A DNA stretch of 12,927 nt, taken from contig URNG01000089.1 of NCBI GenBank assembly GCA_900549295.1, positions 1-12,927 on the forward strand, written 5' to 3'. The DNA comes from an uncultured Rhodocyclaceae bacterium. GTDB taxonomy: Bacteria; Pseudomonadota; Gammaproteobacteria; Burkholderiales; Rhodocyclaceae. Positions 7,245 through 12,927 of this stretch are shown here, piece after piece. The notes below the pieces were generated by a model. It did not search any database. It had not been told where the DNA came from and saw nothing but the letters and a program-made list of their open reading frames with translations. The position numbers were made by a program, and so were the translations under genes. Every line of letters begins with the position of its first letter. Position 1 is the first letter of the stretch.

Positions 7245-7261
7245 GGTCGGCAGGCCAACAG

Positions 7262-8491
7262 TCAGAATGCGTCGCCGGGCACGCGTACCCAGCCTTCCAT
7301 CAGAATGCGGGCGCTGCGGCTCATGATGGCCTTGGTGACTGTCCATTGACCGTCAACCTGTTTCGCTTCCGCGCCGACGCGCAGCGTGCCGGACGGATGC
7401 CCGAAACGGACAGAATCCGGCACCGCCTGCCGTTCGCCGCCTCCCGCCGCCAGATTGACCAGCGTGCCGGGAACCGCCGCCGCGGTGCCGATGGCGACCG
7501 CCGCCGTACCCATCATGGCGTGGTGCAGCTTGCCCATGGAGAGCGCGCGCACCAGCAGGTCGACGTCACCCGCCTTCACGGTCTTGCCGCTCGACGACAC
7601 GTAATCCATGGGCGGCGCGACGAAGGCGATCTTCGGCGTGTGCTGGCGTCTGGCGGCGTCTTCGAGCTTGGCGATCAGGCCCATCTTCAGCGCGCCGATG
7701 GCGCGCAGCGTCTCGAAGCCGGCCAGCGCTTCGGCGTTGCCGTTGATGGCGTCCTGCAACTCCGTCCCCTTGTAGCCGATGTCCTCGGCGTTGACGAAGA
7801 TGGTCGGGATGCCGGCGTTGATGAGCGTCGCCTTCAGCTTGCCGCCGGCGACCACCGATTCCGGCACGTCGAGTTCGTCGATCAGATGACCGGTCGGGAA
7901 CATCGAACCGCCGCCCTCACCTTCGCCCTCGTCGGCCGGGTCGAGGAATTCGAGCACGATCTCGGCGGCCGGAAAGGTCACGCCGTCCAGTTCGAAATCG
8001 CCGGTTTCCTGTACCTGGCCGTTGGCGACCGGCACATGGGCGACGATGGTCTTGCCGATGTTGGCCTGCCAGATGCGCACGGTGCACACGCCGTTCTCAG
8101 GAATGCGCGCCGCGTCGACGTAGCCGGCGTGAATGGCGAAAGCGCCGGCCGCCGTGGACAGATTGCCGCAGTTGCCCGACCAATCGACGAAATCGCTGTC
8201 GATCGACACCTGACCGTAGAGGTAATCCACATCGTGACCGGGCCGCGCGCTTTTGGCGAGGATCACGCACTTGCTGGTGCTGGAAGTCGCGCCGCCCATG
8301 CCGTCGATGTGCTTGGCGTAGGGGTCGGGGCTGCCGATCACGCGCTGGAACAATCTATTGCGCGCCTCGCCCGGCACGCGGCAGGATTCCGGCAGGTCGT
8401 CGAGACGGAAGAACACGCCCTTGCTGGTGCCGCCGCGCATGTAGGTGGCGGGAATGCGGATCTGCGGCGCTGCTGTTTCGTTCGTTGCCAT
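7262..8491 (-). CDS. prpF: 2-methylaconitate cis-trans isomerase PrpF
   Basis: This 409-residue protein is PrpF, which isomerises the trans-2-methylaconitate made by AcnD so that cis-2-methylaconitate can be hydrated to 2-methylisocitrate. Family landmarks are nearly unbroken: ATYMRGGTSKGVFFRL at 15-30, IGSPDPYAKHIDGMGGATSS at 52-71, VDWSGNCGNL at 102-111, RIWQANIGKTIVAHVPV, and AMMGTAAVAIGTAAAVPGTL near the C-terminus. Lys74 and Cys108 correspond to the active-site Lys and Cys described for the Shewanella enzyme. A short acidic, glycine-rich insert (EGEGEGGGS) precedes MFPTGHLIDEL. The ATG at 8489-8491 shares its first base with the acnD stop codon and has an AAGGAG ribosome-binding site at 8500-8505, so the two partners are translationally linked. 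Length is typical. Confidence 0.96.
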   Translation of the reverse strand: MATNETAAPQIRIPATYMRGGTSKGVFFRLDDLPESCRVPGEARNRLFQRVIGSPDPYAKHIDGMGGATSSTSKCVILAKSARPGHDVDYLYGQVSIDSDFVDWSGNCGNLSTAAGAFAIHAGYVDAARIPENGVCTVRIWQANIGKTIVAHVPVANGQVQETGDFELDGVTFPAAEIVLEFLDPADEGEGEGGGSMFPTGHLIDELDVPESVVAGGKLKATLINAGIPTIFVNAEDIGYKGTELQDAINGNAEALAGFETLRAIGALKMGLIAKLEDAARRQHTPKIAFVAPPMDYVSSSGKTVKAGDVDLLVRALSMGKLHHAMMGTAAVAIGTAAAVPGTLVNLAAGGGERQAVPDSVRFGHPSGTLRVGAEAKQVDGQWTVTKAIMSRSARILMEGWVRVPGDAF

Positions 8492-11154
8492 CAGGCGTTC
8501 TCCTTCGGTTGTGTGGCCTCGGCCGCCAGAAAATCCTGCGCGAAGCGTTGCAGCACGCCGCCGGCTTCGTAGATCGACACTTCCTCGGCGGTATCCAGGC
8601 GGCAGGTTACCGGCACTTCCAGCGTTTCGCCGTTCTTGCGCTGGATGACCAGCGTCAGGTCGGCGCGCGGCTGGCGTTCCCCCGTCACGTCGTAGGTTTC
8701 GCTGCCGTCGAGAGCGAGCGTCAGCCGCGTCGTGCCTGGTTTGAATTCGAGCGGCAGGACGCCCATGCCGATCAGGTTGGTACGGTGGATGCGCTCGAAG
8801 CCTTCGGCGACGATGGCTTCCACGCCGGCCAGGCGGACGCCCTTGGCCGCCCAGTCGCGGCTCGAACCTTGGCCGTAGTCGGCCCCGGCCACCACGATCA
8901 GCGGCTGGCGGCGCGCGAGGTAGGTTTCGATGGCTTCCCACATGCGCATGACCTTGCCGTCCGGCTCGACGCGGGTCAGCGAGCCTTTTTGCACGGCGCC
9001 GTCGACCACGGCCATTTCATTGACCAGCTGCGGGTTGGCGAAGGTGGCGCGCATGGCGGTCAGGTGGTCGCCGCGGTGCGTCGCGTAGGAATTGAAATCC
9101 TCTTCCGGCAGGCCCATCTTCGCCAGATATTCGCCGGCGGCGGAACTGGCCAGAATGGCATTGGATGGCGACAGGTGGTCGGTGGTGATGTTGTCCGGCA
9201 GCACCGCCAGCGGACGCATGCCCTTCAGCGTGCGCGGGTTGGCGGCCAGTGCGCCGACGCCTTCCGTGTCCCAGTAGGGCGGACGGCGGATGTAGGTGGA
9301 TTGCGCACGCCAGTCGTAAAGCGGGCTGATCTTTTCCGCCGTCCCGCGATCGAGGGCGAACATCGGCTCATACACCGCTCTGAACTGCTCCGGCTTGACG
9401 CAGGCGGCGACGATGGCGTCGATTTCCTCGTCGGACGGCCACAAGTCATGCAAGCGGATTGTCTTGCCATTGACCACGCCCAGTACGTCCTGCTCGATGT
9501 CGAAGCGCATCGTGCCGGCGATGGCGTAGGCCACCACCAGCGGCGGCGAGGCGAGGAAAGCCTGCTTGGCGTAGGGATGGATGCGCCCGTCGAAGTTGCG
9601 GTTGCCGGAGAGCACGGCGGTGGCGTACAGGTCGCGGTCGATGATCTCCTGCTGAATCTTCGGGTCGAGCGCGCCGGACATGCCGTTGCAGGTGGTGCAG
9701 GCGTAGGCGACGATGCCGAAGCCGAGTTTTTCCAGTTCCGGCAGCAGGCCAGCGGCTTCCAGATAGAGCTTCGCCACCTTGGAACCGGGCGCGAAGGAGG
9801 TTTTCACCCACGGCTTGCGCGCAAGGCCCAAAGCGTTCGCCTTCTTCGCCAGCAGGCCGGCGGCGACGACGTTGCGCGGGTTGGAGGTGTTGGTGCAGCT
9901 GGTGATGGCGGCGATGATGACCGCGCCGTCCGGCAGGCGGCCGGCTCGTTCGTCGATCCACGCCTGGTCGAGATCGCTTTGCCGGCTGGCGGCGATGCCG
10001 CGCTCCTTCAGGGCCGAGGTCGGCAGCCGCTTGTGCGGGTTGGAGGGGCCGGCCATGTTGCGCGTGACGCTGGACAGGTCGAAGCTCAGGATGCGCTCGT
10101 ATTCGGCGCTCTTGAGGTCATCGGCCCACAGGCCGGCGGTTCTGGCGTAGTGCTCGACCAGCGCCACCTGCTCCGGTTCGCGGCCGGTCAGCTTGAGGTA
10201 GGCGATGGTCTGGTTGTCGATGTAGAACATCGCCGCCGTCGCGCCGTATTCCGGGCACATGTTGGAGATGGTGGCGCGGTCGCCGATGGAGAGGCTGTCG
10301 GCGCCTTCGCCGAAGAACTCGATCCAGGCGCCGACGACCTTCTTCTTTCTCAGGAATTCGGTCAGCGCCAGCACGATGTCGGTGGCGGTGATGCCGGGCT
10401 GGCGGCAGCCGGTCAGCTCGACGCCGACGATGTCGGGCAGGCGCATCATGGAGGCGCGACCGAGCATCACGGTTTCGGCTTCCAGCCCGCCGACGCCGAT
10501 GGCGATGACGCCGAGCGCGTCCACGTGCGGCGTGTGGCTGTCGGTGCCGACGCAGGTGTCCGGGAAGGCGACGCTCTTGCCGTTCTCGTCATTGCGCACC
10601 TGAATGACCGGCGACATCTTCTCCAGATTGATCTGGTGCATGATGCCGTTGCCGGCGGGAATCACGTCGACGTTGGCAAAGGCCTTCTTCGTCCATTCGA
10701 TGAAGTGGAAGCGGTCCTCGTTGCGGCGATCCTCGATGGCGCGGTTCTTCGCGAAGGCGTCCGGGTCGTAGCCGCCGCATTCGACGGCGAGCGAGTGGTC
10801 GACGATCAACTGCGTCGGCACCACCGGGTTCACCTTGGCCGGATCGCCGCCCTGTCCGGCGATGGCGTCGCGCAGACCGGCCAGATCGACCAGCGCGGTC
10901 TGGCCGAGGATGTCGTGGCAGACGACGCGCGCCGGATACCACGGAAAATCGAGGTCGCGCTTGCGCTCGACGATCTGGGTCAGCGCGTCGGTCAACAGCG
11001 CCGGGTCGCAGCGGCGCACCAGTTGCTCGGCCAGCACGCGGGAAACGTAGGGCAGCCCGGCGTAAGCGCCGGGGCGGATGGCATCGACGGCGGCACGGGT
11101 GTCGAAATAATCGACCTGCGTGCCGGGAAGCGATTTGCGGTATTGCGTATTCAT
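8491..11154 (-). CDS. acnD: Fe-S 2-methylcitrate dehydratase, AcnD type
   Basis: This 887-residue aconitase-superfamily protein is the AcnD-type 2-methylcitrate dehydratase, which replaces PrpD and requires PrpF. The N-terminus (MNTQYRKSLPGTQVDYFDTR), the ARVVCHDILGQTALVDLAGL segment at 75-94, and VDHSLAVECGGYDPDAFAKN at 118-137 match the AcnD branch rather than AcnA. The three 4Fe-4S ligands are C420 (SCTNTSNP) and C486 and C489 (CTTCNGMSG). The C-terminal swivelling domain contains VVAGADYGQGSSRDWAAKG near residue 760. The ATG at 11152-11154 has a GGGGAAG ribosome-binding site and lies 12 bp after prpC. Immediate linkage to prpF, with a 1-base overlap, supports the AcnD call over a housekeeping aconitase. 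Full length and intact. Confidence 0.96.
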   Translation of the reverse strand: MNTQYRKSLPGTQVDYFDTRAAVDAIRPGAYAGLPYVSRVLAEQLVRRCDPALLTDALTQIVERKRDLDFPWYPARVVCHDILGQTALVDLAGLRDAIAGQGGDPAKVNPVVPTQLIVDHSLAVECGGYDPDAFAKNRAIEDRRNEDRFHFIEWTKKAFANVDVIPAGNGIMHQINLEKMSPVIQVRNDENGKSVAFPDTCVGTDSHTPHVDALGVIAIGVGGLEAETVMLGRASMMRLPDIVGVELTGCRQPGITATDIVLALTEFLRKKKVVGAWIEFFGEGADSLSIGDRATISNMCPEYGATAAMFYIDNQTIAYLKLTGREPEQVALVEHYARTAGLWADDLKSAEYERILSFDLSSVTRNMAGPSNPHKRLPTSALKERGIAASRQSDLDQAWIDERAGRLPDGAVIIAAITSCTNTSNPRNVVAAGLLAKKANALGLARKPWVKTSFAPGSKVAKLYLEAAGLLPELEKLGFGIVAYACTTCNGMSGALDPKIQQEIIDRDLYATAVLSGNRNFDGRIHPYAKQAFLASPPLVVAYAIAGTMRFDIEQDVLGVVNGKTIRLHDLWPSDEEIDAIVAACVKPEQFRAVYEPMFALDRGTAEKISPLYDWRAQSTYIRRPPYWDTEGVGALAANPRTLKGMRPLAVLPDNITTDHLSPSNAILASSAAGEYLAKMGLPEEDFNSYATHRGDHLTAMRATFANPQLVNEMAVVDGAVQKGSLTRVEPDGKVMRMWEAIETYLARRQPLIVVAGADYGQGSSRDWAAKGVRLAGVEAIVAEGFERIHRTNLIGMGVLPLEFKPGTTRLTLALDGSETYDVTGERQPRADLTLVIQRKNGETLEVPVTCRLDTAEEVSIYEAGGVLQRFAQDFLAAEATQPKENA

Positions 11155-11166
11155 GGACTTCCCCGC

Positions 11167-12321
11167 TTATTGGCGCTGTTCGATGGGTACGTACTGGCGA
11201 TCTTCCGGCCCGACGTAATTGGCGCTCGGGCGGATGATCTTGTTGTCGATGCGCTGCTCGATGATATGCGCGGCCCAGCCGGAAGTGCGGGCGATGACGA
11301 AAAGCGGCGTGAACATGGCGGTCGGCACGCCCATCATGTGATAGCTGACGGCGCTGAACCAGTCGAGATTGGGGAACATCTTCTTGACTTCCCACATGAC
11401 GTTTTCGAGCCGCTCGGCGATGTCGAACATCTTGGTCGAACCGGCCTCGACCGAAAGCTGGCGGGCGACGCCCTTAATGACCTCGTTGCGCGGATCGGAC
11501 ACGGTATAGACCGGGTGGCCGAAGCCGATCACCACCTCCTTGGCCTCGACGCGGCGGCGGATGTCGGCTTCGGCTTCATCCGGGCTGTCGTAGCGTTTCT
11601 GGATCTCGAAAGCGACCTCGTTGGCCCCGCCGTGCTTCGGCCCGCGCAGCGCGCCGATGGCCCCGGTGATGGCCGAATACATGTCGGAGCCGGTGCCGGC
11701 GATGACGCGGCCGGTGAAGGTCGAAGCGTTGAATTCATGCTCGGCGTAGAGGATCAGCGAGGTGTGCATGGCGCGCTCCCACAGCGCCGACGGCTTCTGG
11801 CCGTGCAGCAGATGCAGGAAATGCGCGCCGATGGAATCGTCGTCGGTTTCCACGTCGATGCGTTTGCCGTTGTTGCTCCAGCGATACCAGTAGAGCAGCA
11901 TGGAGCCGAGCGAAGCCATCAGCCGGTCTGCGATGTCGCGCGCGCCGGGCGTGTTGTGGTCATCCTTCTCCGGCAGGGCGCAGCCGAGCGCCGAGACGCC
12001 GGTGCGCATGACGTCCATCGGGTGCGCCGAGGCGGGCAGGCATTCCAGCGCTTCCTTGACGCTGGTCGGCAGGCCGCGCATGGATTTTAGCCTGGCCTTG
12101 TACGCCTTCAGCTCGGCGGCGGTCGGCAGCTTGCCGTGCACCAGCAGGTGCGCGACTTCCTCGAATTCGCAGCGCTCGGCGATGTCGAGGATGTCGTAAC
12201 CGCGATAGTGCAGATCGTTGCCGGACTTGCCGACGGTGCACAGGGCGGTGTTGCCGGCAAAGACGCCGGACAGGGCGACGGATTTCTTGGGCTTGAAGGT
12301 GCTTTCCTGAACTGCGCTCAT
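11167..12321 (-). CDS. prpC: 2-methylcitrate synthase
   Basis: This 384-residue citrate-synthase-family protein condenses propionyl-CoA with oxaloacetate to 2-methylcitrate, the entry step of the cycle. The short length and the GVFAGNTALCTVGKSGNDLH and YRGYDILDIAERCEFEEVAH openings are typical of the PrpC branch rather than the longer Gram-negative type II GltA. Active-site residues are visible: H230 in PKHGGANE, H269 in GFGHPVY and D320 in DWFSAVSYHMMGVP, plus H195 in AEHEFNAS. The C-terminus SANYVGPEDRQYVPIEQR is also PrpC-like. The start at 12321 was chosen over a longer open frame because a strong GGAGG ribosome-binding site (12328-12332) sits 6 bases upstream and homology starts there. 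It is the first gene of the minus-strand operon. Confidence 0.97.
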   Translation of the reverse strand: MSAVQESTFKPKKSVALSGVFAGNTALCTVGKSGNDLHYRGYDILDIAERCEFEEVAHLLVHGKLPTAAELKAYKARLKSMRGLPTSVKEALECLPASAHPMDVMRTGVSALGCALPEKDDHNTPGARDIADRLMASLGSMLLYWYRWSNNGKRIDVETDDDSIGAHFLHLLHGQKPSALWERAMHTSLILYAEHEFNASTFTGRVIAGTGSDMYSAITGAIGALRGPKHGGANEVAFEIQKRYDSPDEAEADIRRRVEAKEVVIGFGHPVYTVSDPRNEVIKGVARQLSVEAGSTKMFDIAERLENVMWEVKKMFPNLDWFSAVSYHMMGVPTAMFTPLFVIARTSGWAAHIIEQRIDNKIIRPSANYVGPEDRQYVPIEQRQ

Positions 12322-12366
12322 CTTTTTCCTCCGATTGGTATGGTTGTAAGCCGTTGCCTTCAGACC

Positions 12367-12394
12367 AAAAACAGGCCGAAATCGGGCTTGCCTG
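12367..12394 (-). promoter_or_regulatory. Possible leader hairpin with T-tract upstream of prpC
   Basis: On the minus strand CAGGC and GCCTG (12390-12394 and 12372-12376) can pair across a 13-base loop, which has a weak inner CCG/CGG pairing, and are followed directly by five T residues (12371-12367). This resembles a weak intrinsic terminator or attenuator in the prpC leader. The stem is short, so termination may be inefficient or absent. Confidence 0.22.
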
Positions 12395-12411
12395 CGGCGA
12401 CGGATTTTTGC

Positions 12412-12417
12412 AATATA
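12412..12417 (-). promoter_or_regulatory. Candidate -10 element for prpC
   Basis: The minus strand reads TATATT here, five of six bases of the sigma-70 -10 consensus. About 17 bases upstream the sequence is CTGGAT, a very poor -35, which suits an activator-dependent promoter. A TTTTGCAA half-box on the plus strand (12406-12413) overlaps it. Transcription from here would give a leader of roughly 80 bases. The assignment is by eye only. Confidence 0.35.
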
Positions 12418-12458
12418 CGCATCCATAAATACCAATCCAGCCCTGAAAAGGCGGAGTT

Positions 12459-12522
12459 TTGCGAACTTGTGGCGGCAAATTTGCGAATGTTGCAAATATT
12501 TTTGCGAACACCGCTGCAAACG
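12459..12522. promoter_or_regulatory. Operator cluster: three TTTGCGAA boxes at 21-22 bp spacing plus two GCAAA boxes
   Basis: TTTGCGAA occurs three times, at 12459-12466, 12481-12488 and 12502-12509, giving start-to-start distances of 22 and 21 bp, two helical turns. Opposite-facing GCAAA boxes lie at 12490-12497 (GTTGCAAA) and 12515-12522 (CTGCAAAC). GCAAATTTGC at 12476-12485 is a perfect palindrome. The TTTGCAAA-like core agrees with sites known for actinobacterial RamB/PrpR regulators, the family of the adjacent gene. Relative to the putative prpC -10 the boxes lie upstream, an activator position; relative to the regulator gene they lie 43-93 bp before its start, suitable for autoregulation. 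Confidence 0.6.
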
Positions 12523-12551
12523 CCTTTGCCGACGGCAACGAGAGAAAAGAC

Positions 12552-12927
12552 ATGAAAAAGACCTTCATGGGCGTGCGCCTGAAGCGCCTGCGCGAGGAGC
12601 GCGGCCTCACCCAGATCGCGCTGGCGCGCGCCCTGGAGCTGTCGCCGAGCTATCTCAACCAGCTCGAACAGAACCAGCGGCCCCTGACCGTGCCGGTGCT
12701 GCTCAAGCTCAACGCCGTCTTCGGCGTCGACGTCCAGCTTTTTTCCGAGGACGACGAGGCGCGGCTGATCGCCGATCTGCGCGAGGTTTTCAGCGAATCG
12801 GCGGCGGGCGAGGCGGTGGCCTTGGCCGAGATCCGCGAACTGGCCACCAACATGCCGGCGGTTGCGCGCAGTCTGCTGCGTCTGGCGAAAAACCAGCGCG
12901 CCAGCCAGGAGCGCGAGGAAGTGCTGG
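12552..12927 (+). CDS. RamB/PrpR-type (short-chain acyl-CoA responsive) XRE-family regulator, N-terminal part (cut by window edge)
   Basis: The first 125 codons encode an XRE helix-turn-helix at residues 5-65 (GVRLKRLREERGLTQIALAR, LSPSYLNQLEQNQRPLTVPV, LLKLNAVFGVDVQLF), followed by DDEARLIADLREVF. This arrangement, in particular SPSYLNQ.E...RPLTV.VLL and VFGVD...F, closely resembles mycobacterial PrpR (Rv1129c) and RamB. Those proteins control methylcitrate or acetate genes and continue with an IrrE/M78-like segment and a C-terminal ligand or Fe-S domain, total about 470-490 residues; these would lie past the right edge. The ATG at 12552 gives the family N-terminus (MKKTFMG.R); a second in-frame ATG at 12567 is less likely. 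It is divergent from the prpC operon and is the most likely specific regulator of it. It is unrelated to the sigma-54-dependent PrpR of enterobacteria. Confidence 0.88.
   Translation, partial: MKKTFMGVRLKRLREERGLTQIALARALELSPSYLNQLEQNQRPLTVPVLLKLNAVFGVDVQLFSEDDEARLIADLREVFSESAAGEAVALAEIRELATNMPAVARSLLRLAKNQRASQEREEVL

Larger units (their letters stand above)
12322..12551. promoter_or_regulatory. Divergent control region between prpC and the RamB/PrpR-type regulator
   Basis: This 230-bp region has no convincing coding content and is AT-richer than its neighbours in 12405-12510. Reading from the prpC side it holds the prpC ribosome-binding site (12328-12332), a possible leader hairpin (12367-12394), a -10-like TATATT on the minus strand (12412-12417), and a cluster of TTTGCGAA and GCAAA boxes (12459-12522). 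The regulator start codon follows at 12552 with only a weak GAGA-type ribosome-binding site. A promoter for the regulator could not be assigned with confidence. Confidence 0.7.

Noticed and set aside
8492..8941. Upstream extension of prpF by 150 codons into acnD
   Set aside because: PrpF homology starts at the ATG at 8491, which has a strong AAGGAG site; the extension is out-of-frame acnD.
8485..12090. Plus-strand open frame of 1201 codons opposite acnD and prpC
   Set aside because: Same pattern: a shadow of conserved genes, no ribosome-binding site, no domain motifs.
12322..12519. Upstream extension of prpC by 66 codons
   Set aside because: No PrpC homology there, and the GGAGG site directly before 12321 marks the start; the extension would cover the operator region.
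12322..12551. Sigma-54 promoter (-24/-12) for prpC
   Set aside because: No TGGCAC-N5-TTGC-like element could be found on the minus strand, and the neighbouring regulator is not of the sigma-54 activator family.
12136..12555. Plus-strand open frame of 139 codons running from prpC through the control region
   Set aside because: Its first two thirds are antisense to prpC and the rest covers the operator boxes; no start signal or domain.
1..12927. Mobile elements, defence systems, CRISPR arrays, tRNA or rRNA genes
   Set aside because: No transposase or integrase motifs, terminal inverted repeats, regularly spaced long repeats, or RNA gene signatures were seen; base and codon use look even across the window.

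Overview
This window looks like chromosomal DNA from a GC-rich betaproteobacterium. A Rhodocyclales-type organism is a reasonable guess from gene content, codon use and the style of the proteins, but nothing here proves the order. Coding density is very high, genes are packed into operon-like runs, and there are no RNA genes, insertion sequences, integrases or CRISPR repeats.

Layout. Left edge (1-1722): a divergent pair, metE (minus strand, 3' part cut off by the window edge) and metR (plus strand), share a 95-bp regulatory gap. Centre (1726-12321): seven genes run leftwards on the minus strand in the order prpC, acnD, prpF, hotdog-fold thioesterase-like gene, prpB-like lyase, pyruvate carboxylase, GntR-type regulator. 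The gaps are 12 bp, a 1-base overlap, 17 bp, 10 bp, 107 bp and a 4-base overlap, so most or all of them can be one transcript. Right edge (12322-12927): a 230-bp divergent control region, then the start of a plus-strand helix-turn-helix regulator of the RamB/PrpR (short-chain acyl-CoA responsive) type, cut off by the window end.

How the genes work together. PrpC condenses propionyl-CoA with oxaloacetate to 2-methylcitrate. AcnD (2-methylcitrate dehydratase) and PrpF (2-methylaconitate isomerase) lead to 2-methylisocitrate, and a lyase of the isocitrate lyase/PEP mutase superfamily would split it to pyruvate and succinate. Pyruvate carboxylase in the same gene run can turn that pyruvate straight back into oxaloacetate. 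If the lyase assignment is right, the cluster encodes a closed loop whose net result is propionyl-CoA + bicarbonate + ATP to succinate, a B12-independent counterpart of the methylmalonyl-CoA route.

Points that deserve attention: (i) the lyase looks more like the 2,3-dimethylmalate lyase/oxaloacetate decarboxylase branch than textbook PrpB; (ii) the thioesterase-like protein lacks the expected catalytic acid; (iii) the GntR regulator has a shortened effector domain without the usual metal ligands; (iv) TTTGCGAA boxes repeat every 21-22 bp in the divergent control region, and a related pair of boxes, also 22 bp apart, precedes the pyruvate carboxylase gene; (v) metR and the long operon converge with only 3 bp between stop codons.
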